From Marvania coccoides (Eukaryota; Chlorophyta; Trebouxiophyceae; Chlorellales; Chlorellaceae), in contig OY978100.1 in assembly GCA_963854735.1 (NCBI GenBank), forward strand, positions 868,001 through 932,000: 64,000 nt of DNA, written 5' to 3'. Positions 48,745 through 59,145 of this stretch are shown in pieces. A program made the translations under genes and the position numbers. Under the pieces are notes generated by a model. That model had not been told where the DNA came from. It did no database searches and saw only the letters and a list, made by a program, of their open reading frames with translations. Position 1 is the first letter of the stretch; the number at the start of each line of letters is the position of its first letter.

Positions 48745-50799
48745 TCACGCCTCCATGTCAAAGCGCAGGTACGATATCGATGACTCGTGCTCAGACACCA
48801 GGCGCGCCAGCTGAGCCAGGCTCGCGATCTTCTCGCCGTTGAACGCGACCACCGCAGAATCACGCAGACCCGAGGTCGAGTCGTAGCCGGCTGTAGCATC
48901 GCAGGCAAGCACGTTGCTGAGCACCACGACCTCTTCGTCTTGGCTGCGCTTCGTGCCGTAGAAAGTTTTCGCCATCAGGCGGACAGGGGAGCTGCTCAGG
49001 GCCCCGTAGCGCTACAGGGAACATATATTTTCGTTTGATAAATTGATTGAACGAAGGGATTGTGTTTAAATAAGGAGACGCGAAAGTCGGCGGTGCTTGG
49101 AAAATTTAAAATGTAGTCTCCTACCTGCTGCAAGTAAGGGTCACTCAGCGCAGTAAAAACGAGGCCACCCACCATGTAGTAGGACGCCCTATAGAACGGA
49201 ACAATGGTTGAAACTAGTCATAAACAGAGAGACTCCTGCGCTGGAACTTGATAATTCCCAGAGCCGACCTGCAGCCGCTCGATCTCCCAGGGGCAATCCC
49301 CTTGAGGGCAGAACTAGAACTTGCGCTCACCTGCGCTCCCTGTTGTGGGGAGGGACCAGGTGCTGATAGGGCTGCAGGGCGACCTTCACCGTGTGGCGCT
49401 CTCCTTTGCGCAGAACATCCAACGAAACGTCGTCGCCCACAAAGTGATTGGTGATGAGATAGCGGAAATCGACGCGCTCACCGTGGCGGAAGGGGATGGT
49501 GCCGTCTAACCCGACCTCCTTGCCGTCGATACGCAGCAGCACGTCGTCCACCTGCAGGCACTGCGATTCGTGCGCCGCCTCCTCTACAGAACGAATTAAA
49601 ATGCCTTTCTCGTGCGGTCCGAGGCCGTAGGCACTCTTCAGAGCCTGTCGCGCATGGAAATACACAATAATCTTCACAGGGAAAACAAAAATTGCAACTT
49701 AAAAAGAATATAGAGAACTTCAGCCTTGCCTTGCTCTCCAGCTCCTGCCAGCCAATGTTGAGTGAAGGAAATCCCTTGTAGATTCCGTTGTTGAGCTTTA
49801 CGTCAGCAAGAAAGTGGCGCACAACGCTCGTCGGTATGACATAACCGACACCTTGAACGTCTCCGGTGAGACTTTGGAAAGCTATGCCCACGCAGCGGCC
49901 CTCAAAGCTGAGGCACGGGCCGCCTGAATTCCCAGCGTTTATGGCAGCGTCAGTTTGGAGCTGCAGGCATTCAGGCAGGCAAAATAAATTACTCTTGAGT
50001 GCTACTAATGAAAAATAAACAACTTGAATTGGTGCAGAAAACTTACAGCCAAAAGGTTCATGGAGCCGAAAGAAAAGTAAGTCATTTGCACGCGACTGAC
50101 GACGCCTGCAGAGATTGCCAGGCTGTCGCCGCCGATGGGATAGCCCAGTACGCAGAGGCCCTCCTGCAAATTTGCGCAGCATTAAAAAAAACTGGTTTTG
50201 ATATTCTGCATGCTATTTCTTGTTTATTTTCAAATACCTGCAGCTCAGGAAGGTTGCTGGAAAGCTCGAGAGGAGTGACGTCGCGCCAGAATTCCTCATC
50301 CTGCACGTCCAGAAGTGCGACATCACACTCCGTGCCGACAGCTACGACTTTTGCAGGGAAGCGCTCATCGTCTCCTCGGCGCTGCATCATTTTAAAAGGA
50401 ATGCTGATTTCCGTCGCACTTGTTGACAGCATGCAAAAAGTGTATTTTGAAAGAGATCGGCATTTTGAAAATGTAAATAATGCAATGCCAAAATACCTTT
50501 AGCGTCACATGGGTCGCGTAGGTTACAGAATGTGCATTGGTGAGGATGTGGCGCTCCCCATCCACCAGAACCGCAAACCCGGTGCTTTTTGACTGCGTTT
50601 GCTGGCGAGTTTGCCAGGGCAATTCAAAAGAGGGCTTGCTGTGAGTTGCATTCACCTTGAACACGCCATCCATGTGGCGCTTCAGGACCTGCGCTGCGGG
50701 GCCGCGGAGCAGGGCAGCCTCAGCCAGCTGGTGCTTTGGAGTTTGGGGGGTCGCGGGTCGAGAATGACTGCAGCAATTAATTATTTTGTATTTTTTCAT
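48745..50799 (-). CDS. Deg9-like serine protease with in-frame TGA near the 3' end
   Basis: Seven exons: 50799-50497, 50381-50238, 50163-50047, 49960-49730, 49644-49331, 49188-49125, 49011-48745 (479 aa to the TGA). The trypsin triad is visible: His in ILTNAHSVTY, Asp in TECDVALLDV, Ser in NAGNSGGP. PDZ regions follow, with the Deg9-typical block DGTIPFRHGERVDFRYLI and SYYMVGGLVFTALS. Intron 4 (49729-49645) is GC-AG (GCAAGG). The frame stops at TGA 48747-48745, yet stays open to TGA 48612-48610. The extra 44 codons resemble the usual Deg9 C-terminus (VIVIEKA ... AAMSQD). The start is uncertain: ATGs at 50835 and 50799 are in frame; an acidic ORF from 50959 could not be joined in phase. Deg9 proteins are nuclear/nucleolar. 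Confidence 0.85.
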
Positions 50800-51390
50800 G
50801 CTGACGAAAAAAAGCAAAAATGCAGCATCAGATATCATCACCGTCGTCAGCAGGGCGCTCAATCACCAAGTCCGTGAGCGAGCCAAACACGGAGGTTTCA
50901 TCACCGCCCGTCAAAGGCCGCCGCGCAGAGACCTTGGGGGAGTCGTCAGGGGAGGTCATCTTTCTACAAAACAACGGCCTACTTTTGCACACACGCAAAA
51001 GTGTTGGCATATGAAAAAAAGTGTTCAAGGTCCTTCATTATAAAGAATTGTGAAGCAAGCAGACTGCGCCACTGCAGGCTGCTTTATGCACGAAAATATC
51101 TCGATACATTATTAATAATTCAGAGTATCTATGAAATTCTATGGAACTACAAGCTCGGGCATATGAAAATACCTCGAGTTCTTTTATTTCTGCTCTCACC
51201 ACACAGTCCTTGTTCTTCAAACGGTAGCAAGGGAGGACACGCGATGGACCCCTTCCAACGTTCAAAAAAATATATAATGAATGAAGGAGAGGTTGAAATG
51301 AAGAAATCTCGCCAGCAGCTTCACCCCAGGTTCCTCGGAGACAAGAAGCGATTTTGAAGCGGCTCGCTTTGTTTGTTTAAATTATTGAAA
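50800..51390. promoter_or_regulatory. Divergent intergenic region
   Basis: About 590 bp lie between the protease start and the VMA22-like start. An acidic 40-codon frame (50959-50840, minus) is possible upstream leader or exon of the protease. GGCATATGAAAA-like fragments at 51006 and 51162 resemble the tail of repeat family A. No other gene was seen. Confidence 0.35.
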
Positions 51391-52252
51391 ATGGGCTCGA
51401 AAGAGGAAGCGTTTTGCTTCGCGTTGGATGGGGTTCAGGTACAATGCGTTTTTTCATTCAATTTTTGTTTTTGCTTGATCGCTAAAAAAAAATCCGAGCA
51501 AATCCGCAGGAATACCTGTCTATGCAAGAAGATCTTGGAAAGTTACTAAGGATTGGGTTCATGAACATTTCAACAGCCCGCTACTCGATGGGAGTAGAGC
51601 GTGTCTCCCTCCTCCAGGTCCCGGTGGCACTGGCGGCAAACACCCACATAGTGCAAGGTAAGAAGAGGATGGCTTGCCCCCTTTGTCCTTTTAAATATAC
51701 ACCTTTTCAATTTCTCTCCGCATTTCTCCCTTAAGACGATCGAGATTTGCGGGTTGTGAAGCAGCAAGGCAAGGCGGAGTCGTCAATTTCTCCCACTGGG
51801 GAAGAGGCTGAGACTGCCAGGGTTTCTCAAGATCCCGCTGCTGTGACTGCAACTTCCGATGTTATGGCTGAGCTAGGGTCAAAGTATGGCTGCGATTTCC
51901 AGCGGGATTCAGTTGAAGGGTGAGTATTTAGTGGAGGCTACGAATCGCAAATCTCCCCATGACTGGGTTTGAATAAGGATTTCGCTTTTTCTGCAGAGAT
52001 GTGGAACACCACCATGCAGCTGCTGTTGACCCTCTTGAGTGGTACGGTGGGCTGGTGGCGCCCTCCCTTCGAGACGCCCAGCAAGATTTCACAAAAGGTG
52101 AGCAGCTTTCATGCTCAGGTCGACTTTTTTTTCTAATTTGTTATAGCTGACTTTTTCCATCTTCCATCATTGCGCTGTTTACAGCTTTAGAGTTGATGAT
52201 TAAGTTGGCGAACAAGCGACGAAGAATTTTGCAAGAGATCGAGGAATTCTAG
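51391..52252 (+). CDS. V-ATPase assembly factor, CCDC115/VMA22-like
   Basis: Five short exons: 51391-51438, 51510-51657, 51736-51919, 51997-52097, 52185-52252 (549 nt, 182 aa), GT-AG and in phase. Family hallmarks: an N-terminal helix ending in ISTARYSMG followed by VERVSLLQ, and the C-terminal block DPLEWYGGLVAPSLRDAQQD and LANKRRRILQEIEEF. The size matches CCDC115/Vma22. In yeast and humans the protein is an ER-associated chaperone needed to assemble the Vo sector of the vacuolar proton pump. Because every exon is short, no single open frame reveals the gene. Confidence 0.88.
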
Positions 52253-52401
52253 AAAAAACAGAATCAAAGGATGAATCTATTGGAGAATGACGATTCATGA
52301 TAAATGCATGTAAAATATGTAATATTCATATCATGAGGATTGATAAGAACTAAAGAAATACATAAACATGAAATGTTTTTATATAGTACAAATGAAATGA
52401 C

Positions 52402-52492
52402 GGCACCTACTGCTGGCGTCCTCCCCCTGTGGGTCTCTTTGTTTCCTAAAACAAGACGAGCTTAATTATCCTCGGGGTATACTGGGCATATA
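52402..52492 (+). repeat. Dispersed repeat family A, copy 4 (most complete)
   Basis: This 91-bp copy lies between two convergent genes and runs from GGCACCTACTGCTGGCGTCC to ACTGGGCATATAAAAA. It shares its 5' 28 bases exactly with 15316-15343 and its 3' half with 47302-47370 and 3881-3966. Confidence 0.75.
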
Positions 52493-52528
52493 AAAAAATG
52501 GAAGAATTAGTATTGGCAAACCCGAGCC

Positions 52529-53311
52529 TCAGTATTGGCCGCTGCGAAACAGGCTCTGCAGCACGCGCTCTGCCTCCTTGCACCCGAATCTTGCCGATAT
52601 TTTGAACCATTTAATTGCAATCCGCAAATCTAGGGAAACGCCTACATCGCCATCTTGGTGCAGGATGCCAAGAATATGGGTGCACTCCTTTAGGGCTAAG
52701 CGACGCAGGGTGGGGGAAATCTTGATGGGCGCGTCGGGGGCCATCAGCGTGCGCGCCGCGCGCGACAACCAAAGTAAGGCTTCCTCGGCGTCTTGCCCGA
52801 GGCCCCACCTACCGTGGTAAAAGGCCAGACCAATGCGCCACTGCGCTTCGGTTTGTCCCATCCTCGCAGCCCGCATGTAGTTTCGTTGCGCCTCCTCGCA
52901 GCGGCCGACCGACTGGAGCCAACGAGCTCCCACCATGCAGGCTTCGACGTTTCCAGCCGTTGCTGCATGCTTCACGATGCAAGGGAGACTACTGGCACTT
53001 CGGGGGCTGCCTTTCACAATTGACAGGGCTTCAAAACGTAGAGAGCGTAGCATGCAGGCGTCTTCGCTGAGCGAGTGCCGCCACGAGCCACAAATTTGGG
53101 CCAACGTGAGAGCCAGGGCGGGTTGATGGCCCGCCAGCCGAACCATATTGGCCAGCAGATCGCCAGGGAGGTCAGCCCATGGGGGGGGGTCGCAATCTTC
53201 TGACAGTCTAGAGGGAGAGGGCAGGTTGTCTGTCGAATGGCGGCGGAGGCGGTCAACTATGGGCAAATGCCCAGAATGACTGGCTCCGCGTGGGGCTGAG
53301 TCGCAGGCCAT
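52529..53311 (-). CDS. F-box protein with Sel1-like repeats
   Basis: A single exon of 260 aa. An F-box-like segment lies at about residues 45-90 (WADLPGDLLANMVRLAG ... GSWRHSLSED). It is followed by helical pairs of the Sel1/TPR type: AATAGNVEACMVGARWLQSV, NYMRAARMGQTEAQWRIG, AFYHGRWGLGQDAEEALLWL and AIKWFKISARFGCKEAERVL. Plants have F-box proteins with such C-terminal Sel1 repeats. The likely role is substrate recruitment to an SCF ubiquitin ligase, with the repeats as the binding face; the substrate is unknown. It is one of few intronless genes here. Confidence 0.82.
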   Translation of the reverse strand: MACDSAPRGASHSGHLPIVDRLRRHSTDNLPSPSRLSEDCDPPPWADLPGDLLANMVRLAGHQPALALTLAQICGSWRHSLSEDACMLRSLRFEALSIVKGSPRSASSLPCIVKHAATAGNVEACMVGARWLQSVGRCEEAQRNYMRAARMGQTEAQWRIGLAFYHGRWGLGQDAEEALLWLSRAARTLMAPDAPIKISPTLRRLALKECTHILGILHQDGDVGVSLDLRIAIKWFKISARFGCKEAERVLQSLFRSGQY

Positions 53312-53654
53312 ACCTTTCTGTAGATTCAGGCAGTTTTAGTCATTCATTTTGCAGCGGCGTAAATGTGTGGGTGGGGTGGGAGGGATTATAAATTTCAATT
53401 ATTAGCGTATGCAAAAATCCCTCCCAATCGCCGCCACCCCATGAATGAAATAAATACAACAAATGCCTCTGCTGGGGTGTTCAGCTCTCTCTACAAGCCA
53501 AAAATGCAAAAATGTGTGTGAAGAAAACTTGAAAAAAACTGCTCTTCCCTCAAAAATGGTTATATAAAATCACTTTAAAAATATTTGAAAAAGTGTCGAT
53601 ATTTGTCAAGCGCGGCTGGCAGGGCCGACACTGGCTAGAATCGGACTGGCAAAC
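53312..53654. promoter_or_regulatory. Divergent intergenic region
   Basis: These 343 bp lie between the F-box and PRC-barrel start codons. The stretch contains ATATAAAATC at about 53560 on the PRC-barrel side. Otherwise nothing assignable was found. Confidence 0.35.
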
Positions 53655-55172
53655 ATGCAGACATCCGGCGCACTTCAGTGCTCTTTTCCCGCAATGTTCG
53701 CACATCCACGGGCGTATCAAACACTGCAACGCAAGCTAGCAGCGCCGCGCCTCCTCCAAGGATCGGCTTTCGGTGTGACATGCAGTACCGAGCAACGTCG
53801 GCCGCCACAGCCTCGCCGCCGGCCCCCACCAGCTGCAGGCTACGGTCCTGGCCCCTCTCCCCCGACGCCACAGCGTGCTCCGCCCTCGATGCCTCCCTCT
53901 GACGAGGTTTACCTCCCCCGCTCGTTGATTATGGACAAGGAGGTCATCACACGCACATCTGGCAAGCGACTGGGCTACATCAACCAGCTCTTCGTCGACC
54001 CTGCCAGGCTGGAGGTGGTCTCTGTCTATCTGCGCCAGGGAATGACCTCGTTGGGGGCCTCCAACGCCGACCACGTGATGGTTTCCAGCCTGCGACAAAT
54101 CGGCGATGTTGTTCTGGTGCACGACGAGAGCGCGCTGCTGGACCCCCCTGCAGATGAGACGTACGGCTACGTGAGGCTGGTGGGGAGCGAAGTGCAGACG
54201 GAGGACGGCACCTCTTTGGGCAAGGTGCGGGACTTTGTGTTCAATCCCGACAATGGGCTGCTGGTGAGCATTCGCTACGATGCCCTGGGGCTGCCCTCCA
54301 TCCCCCAATCGCTGCTCAGCTGCTGGACGCTGGGGTGGCAGGACATCGTGGCTGTGGGTCCTACGAAGACGATCGTGCGGCGTGGAGCAGAGATGCGGGC
54401 AGTGAAGGAAAATGATGGCTGGATTTCAGAGTACGTGACTGCGCTGGTGAATGCAGTGGCTGGTGAAGAGGAGGAGGGTGCAGCTTTGGGGGCGTCAGAA
54501 GCGTATCGCAGCGACCCTGCATATGCTGCATGGTACGGGCTTCATGCGGCGGAGTACGAGCAGTACTACGGGCAAAGGCTGCCCAAACCTGTGATGTCTG
54601 CTGGTGGGCCACCACCCACCCAGCGCCCGCGGCAGCAGGAGCAGCAGCAAGTGAGGAGGAGGAGAGATGCGCCGTCGCCACGCCAGCAGCAGCAACCAAT
54701 GGCACTGCCGCCACCGCAGTCGAATTCCTACAAGCAGGCGCTGCAAATGGAGGATCAGCAGCAGCGACAGCGGCAGTATGCAGGAAGTGGCATGCCGGAG
54801 AGCGCGCGCCGCATCAGTCCTGTTTCTATGCCCAGGCAAGAAGAAGGCTACCCTCCACAGCGGCCTCAACAGCAACAACGTGCGAGCCCTCCGCCACCTT
54901 CAACTCGGGTTGATGCTGCGAGCAGGCCCGGCGCGCAGCCTGCCCGGCTTCCCACTGATAGGAGAACAGAGCAGGGGCCAAGGACTGCCCAAAGCTCATC
55001 CAGTGGTGCGGCAGCAGTGGAGCCTGACGCAGTGATTGCTGGAGGGTACCCAAGGCCAGCTGGAGCGGCACCGAGGTATCGGCAATCGGCAGAATACAAC
55101 AATACGCCGACCTCTCCTCCTCGCCAGGAGAATTCCTCCAGCATTCCGCCACCTACAAGCGGCGGTTTTTGA
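53655..55172 (+). CDS. Plastid-type PRC-barrel protein with glutamine-rich tail
   Basis: A single exon, 505 aa. The first 60 residues lack acidic residues and look like a transit peptide. Two PRC-barrel units follow at about residues 90-250: LIMDKEVITRTSGKRLGYIN with VVSVYLRQGM, then SEVQTEDGTSLGKVRDFVF with LVSIRYDALGL and SCWTLGWQDIVAV. Tandem PRC-barrels of this kind occur in cyanobacteria and plastids of plants and algae, where their role is poorly known (possibly photosynthetic complex assembly). The C-terminal half from about residue 300 is Pro/Gln-rich low complexity with QQQ and PPP runs, which is unusual for the family. The start ATG 53655 is the first in frame. Confidence 0.85.
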   Translation: MQTSGALQCSFPAMFAHPRAYQTLQRKLAAPRLLQGSAFGVTCSTEQRRPPQPRRRPPPAAGYGPGPSPPTPQRAPPSMPPSDEVYLPRSLIMDKEVITRTSGKRLGYINQLFVDPARLEVVSVYLRQGMTSLGASNADHVMVSSLRQIGDVVLVHDESALLDPPADETYGYVRLVGSEVQTEDGTSLGKVRDFVFNPDNGLLVSIRYDALGLPSIPQSLLSCWTLGWQDIVAVGPTKTIVRRGAEMRAVKENDGWISEYVTALVNAVAGEEEEGAALGASEAYRSDPAYAAWYGLHAAEYEQYYGQRLPKPVMSAGGPPPTQRPRQQEQQQVRRRRDAPSPRQQQQPMALPPPQSNSYKQALQMEDQQQRQRQYAGSGMPESARRISPVSMPRQEEGYPPQRPQQQQRASPPPPSTRVDAASRPGAQPARLPTDRRTEQGPRTAQSSSSGAAAVEPDAVIAGGYPRPAGAAPRYRQSAEYNNTPTSPPRQENSSSIPPPTSGGF

Positions 55173-55314
55173 TATGAAGCACTCTGTCTCTTTGGTTTAT
55201 TGCTGCTTTGAGATTGGACGTTTTTATTATAAAGAAATGCAATTCAATTTGAAAGAATAATATATATACAATCACGTATATATGTCAAAATCATACATAT
55301 GAAAAATACTTAAA

Positions 55315-55835
55315 TCATTTGTTCTTCTTGGGTTGAGCTTTAAAATCAGTTTCTCTGCCGTCTGGTGACAAAGCCTTGCCTTTGGTGTTGGCTGCTAAAC
55401 TGAGCTCAGTATCGACCGTATTTGTGGGATTGGCAGCTGTAGGAGACGTCGGAACCCTCTTCCTGCAGCAATTCCAAGATTAATGAGAGTCAGCTGAATG
55501 CTTTAAAAAGTGCACCATTCAAAAACCTCACTCTGCAATCCTTTCCCTCCAATACCGCAACGTCAGCCACTCTCGTTTGATGAACAGCAAATATCCACGC
55601 TGGTGAGCCAGAGCCAGCAGGAACGGCAGCAATAAGTGAAGGGGCACGCAGACAGGACCGAGGCATAACTGCAGACATCCAGCAGTCAGGACTTTGGTGA
55701 GTAACGATGGGTGAGTGGCTGTCCCCAAAGGAGAGAGAATGGGAATGCCGTGGGTTCATCTCTCCAGAATGGCTGCGCGCCTTGATAAACAAAAAATCAC
55801 ACGCGCATATTGCAAAAGCAACTCACCACAACCAT
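55315..55835 (-). CDS. Small single-pass membrane protein (97 aa), UPF0729-like layout
   Basis: Three exons: 55835-55827 (nine bases, Met-Val-Val), 55668-55532, 55462-55315 (294 nt, in phase). The protein begins MVV, followed by a hydrophobic segment with cysteines (LCLGPVCVPLHLLLPFLLAL), an aromatic/basic stretch (FIKREWLTLRYWRERI) and a polar tail ending in KKNK. This order (MV, Cys-rich helix, basic turn, Lys-rich C-terminus) recalls the UPF0729/C18orf32 family of small ER or lipid-droplet proteins. The resemblance is in layout, not in long identities. The nine-base first exon is inferred only from phase and splice sites, so the N-terminus is tentative. Confidence 0.5.
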
Positions 55836-56290
55836 TTTTTTGAATGGGAAAATTGATGAAAATATAAAATAGCTATTTATTTATATAAAATAGCTTGGGG
55901 CGAAGGAAAACGCTGAGCTGTATGACCAACGACTTGATTATTCCCCAACAAATAGAATTTAATTTACATGTCTCCAGTTAAGAGCACCAACAAAAAAAAT
56001 TATATATATTCGCTGCGCTGCACCACTGCAGCACTCAAGTAAGATCTTATGATTCAATTTTTATCTTTGCTTCACCTTTTTCTTTGCTTTTTTGTTCTTT
56101 AACAAATTTGTATCACATATATATTTTTATATTAAAAAAAAAATAAAAAAAATCAAGCGCCGCGCCATTCCATCTCACCGCCATTTCAAAACCATTATTG
56201 AAAATATCGACACTTAATAACTTGCTTAACGAACGCTGCGAAGAGGTTGCGGCGGTACACAAGGAAAAAAATTATATATGAATTGATTTA
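55836..56290. promoter_or_regulatory. AT-rich divergent intergenic region
   Basis: These 455 bp are very AT-rich, with TATATATATT runs at about 56000 and 56120 and A-runs at 56130-56150. The stretch probably holds promoters for both flanking genes. No repeat family member was found. Confidence 0.35.
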
Positions 56291-58291
56291 ATGCCTCAGC
56301 AAAATTACCACAGAGGAAATGCAATAGGCAGCTTTGTCGTGAGGAAAAAAATCGGCGAGGGCCAGTTTTCTGAAGTGTACGAAGTGGAGCAAAAGGCGGA
56401 TGGGAAAGTGGTGAGTGCAAATCTAAAGTTCCCCCCCCCCCCTCTGGCCCCTGTTGCCTTAAGCCACTCTTACATGGTAAAAATATTTTGCAGTACGCCT
56501 TGAAAATCGAAAAGAGCCGCGATGTGCGCACGGTGAAGCAGGAGTTCAAGGTGCTGACCAGCCTGCAGAGAGTTCGCCAGGTGTGCAAGCTGTACGGCAA
56601 CGGCACTGAACAGGGCCGATCTTTCTTCGTCATGGAGCTTCTGGGGTCTAATCTGTCAGAAAAGATGCGACGAGACTTTGGCAGCGGCCCTCGCCTGGAA
56701 ACGGCAAAGGCTATTGCCTTGGAGTTGCTGAATGCTCTGGAGAGCGTGCATGGTGAGGGCTTTATTCACAGGGATGTGAAACCAGCCAATTTTGCGGTGC
56801 GCGTTGACGACAATGAGGGCGCGTGGGTGCTGATAGATTTCGGCCTGGCACGGCGCTATAAAGATGACAGCGGGAGCGTCTTGGCAGAGCGCACTGACGC
56901 CAGCTTCAGGGGGAGCACTATGTATGCATCCATCAATGCCCACCAGAGCAAGGATCTGGGGCGAAGAGACGACCTGTGGAGCTGGTTTTACCTGTTGGTG
57001 GAGCTCATCGAGGGTGAGTTGGCGCTGAATTGTTTTCGATCGAATGAAAAGCTAATTTAAATCTCCTCAACTTTTCAGGAAGCTTACCTTGGCGGGCGGA
57101 GAGGGACGCGGACCACACTGCGGCCTCTGGCGGAAAGCTGTCTGTGGAGGAGCGAAAACGGGAGTGCATGACACACCCAGAGCAGCTGGTGACGTCCATT
57201 GCCTGCCCTCCAGAGCTGCTTGAGATCAACATGCATCTCTCCAGCCTGCAGTTTGGGGACTCTCCCGATTACGGACGGCTTCGATACTTGGTGTCGAATC
57301 TAGAGGGCAAGGTGCCTGTGCTGGAGCCTGCCTTGCTGCCCAACGACCGGGTTGAGGGGCCAGTGGAGACGGAAAAAAATGCGGAGGCTGTGCCGAAGCC
57401 TGTGGAGAATGGGAGGAGCGCCGAGGCCTCGCCCAAAGCAGCAGGACGAGCGCCGTTGTTGATGGGGGGTGACACTACTCTGTCGCCGCATGGCCGAGCC
57501 AGCGGGGAAAAGCAGCGGGAAAGGAAGCGCAGCAGATCGCCGGCTCCCCGTGCGCTCAGCCGTGACTTGAGACAGAGGGGAAGGGACACATCGCGGAGTC
57601 GCAGCCCCAGGAGACGGTCACGATCAAGCAGCCCCAGCCGGTACCGTAGGGATGAGAGGAGAAGGCGAGGGGGCTCGCGCAGCCGCAGCCGCACTCCCGG
57701 TCGCCGGCGCGAGAGGGAGAGTTTGCGCAGGGAAAGCTCTCGCAGCCGAAGCCCTGCCCGCAGAAAAGACCGGGAGGCGCCACGCAGCAGGAGCCCTGCC
57801 CGCCGTAAGGATGCCGCGCGCAGCAGGAGTCCTATCCGCCGGAAAGAGGCGGCGCGCAGCAGGAGCAGGAGCGCTGCCCGCCGGAAAGAGGCGTCCCGCA
57901 GTTGGAGCCCTGCCCACCGCGGTGAACCCCAGAAGGCTGTGCTTGCTGATGTCCAGGAGAAGTATGAAAGAACATCGACATATCTGGCCATGTTGCGCAT
58001 GGTGAGAAATGGTGTTTTTGAAACATTTGCATTCCATTCCGTGAATAACATGCCGACTTATTATTATTATTACCTTGTGTGCAGGGGGGCATCTCCAAAG
58101 AAGGCGCGGTAGCACTGCAGCACCTGCGCAATGTGCAGCCGTTGGAAGCTGTGGGCGTTGCCTGCTTGCTGATTGACGAGCTGGCTACAGGGACGCAGGG
58201 AAAAGAGGCATCAGCCACCCTCGCGCCGCTGCTCGAAGAGATTGCCGGGTACGCCCACGTGATGGCTGCTCGCTCCAGCAAAAGCTCTTGA
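56291..58291 (+). CDS. CK1/TTBK-type protein kinase with an RS-rich domain
   Basis: Exons 56291-56410, 56494-57013, 57079-58001, 58085-58291 (589 aa), GT-AG. Kinase motifs: IGEGQFSEVYEV (P-loop), YALKIEK (Lys), the HRDVKPANFAV catalytic loop, LIDFGLARRY, then FRGSTMYASINAH and RRDDLWSWFYLLVEL in place of the usual APE, which marks the casein kinase 1 superfamily. After the kinase (about residue 310) comes a long Arg/Ser domain with repeated RSRSP-type units (roughly 57520-57910). A helical C-terminal domain follows (GGISKEGAVALQHLRNVQPL). RS domains mediate contacts with splicing factors, so a role in phosphorylating the splicing machinery is a reasonable inference. Confidence 0.85.
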
Positions 58292-58452
58292 AGTTTCCCT
58301 TTTGCTGTTTTCACTGCTCTTTTTCTTTGCGAACTTCCAACTTTTTCATGTATATATTATATTATATTTTATATTAGTCCACAAAATAAAGAAAGAAAAA
58401 CTTAACACAGTAATATCACCATCATCTATTCAACATAACCACGCTTTATAAG

Positions 58453-58848
58453 TTAGCTCCTTTGAAATGGGCAATTTGGCCGCTGACATGTGGCGGGGGT
58501 ATTCAAGCCGCCGCATGCTTCGCACAACCCCAGTTCTCGCCGCTGTGACCGCGCCACCGCCTCATCAATAATTTTTGATGAAAAGTAGAATGCCAACAGA
58601 AGTCCGCCAAACACCAGGCCCGCAATCTGATCCAGCGTCCACGGAGGGGCCTCGTCAACGGCAGAAGCCAGGTCTGCCAGGGGTTGAAGTCCGCCTCCCG
58701 CGCTCACGCTTCGATTATGTTGCTGCTTCAATCCAGAGTTGAAAGTGCGGGGTTGCGTCAGCTTGGTAGCGCCGTGTTGGCGAGCATCAAATGTGTGGCA
58801 TATCGAAGGGCCACACCTGCACGCCGGTTTGGCGATGGCAGTCAGCAT
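58453..58848 (-). CDS. Small plastid-type membrane protein with Cys-rich C-terminus
   Basis: A single exon of 131 aa from ATG 58848; an in-frame ATG at 58875 is an alternative. The first 50 residues are basic and Ser/Thr-rich like a transit peptide. A membrane helix (IAGLVFGGLLLAFYFSSKII) follows. The C-terminus has a cysteine pattern, CEACGGLNTPATCQRPNC, that could bind metal or form disulfides. I cannot name the family. The gene is convergent with the CK1-type kinase gene (161 bp apart) and divergent from the cis-prenyltransferase. Confidence 0.65.
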   Translation of the reverse strand: MLTAIAKPACRCGPSICHTFDARQHGATKLTQPRTFNSGLKQQHNRSVSAGGGLQPLADLASAVDEAPPWTLDQIAGLVFGGLLLAFYFSSKIIDEAVARSQRRELGLCEACGGLNTPATCQRPNCPFQRS

Positions 58849-59145
58849 AAATGGGTTTTCTACAAAAAGATGCAAACTAGCGATTAGTTTTTATTATTCG
58901 CGGGACGAAAACTTTCGAAAGACATTTTTGGGGGTATTACTTATGTGCATAACAAATCCATAAGCCATTCAAATTATTTATATCTTTATCACTCTTCTAT
59001 GCTGAAAGGCTCCGGCCGAGCATGTGTCGCCCTTTCTTGTGTAAAAAATAAATAATCATCGAATCGAATGAATAAATTTTCATTATAGTCTATTCTACTA
59101 CTAGCACTATTCATTATATTCTATTACAATACAAAAATAAATAAG

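Noticed and set aside
48745..48747. Selenocysteine codon in the Deg9-like protease
   Set aside because: The TGA is not at a cysteine position of the family and no SECIS-like hairpin was recognised downstream; nonsense mutation, readthrough or error is simpler.
50840..50959. Acidic ORF as first exon of the Deg9-like protease
   Set aside because: No GT or GC donor joins it in phase to the next exon; kept only as a possibility.
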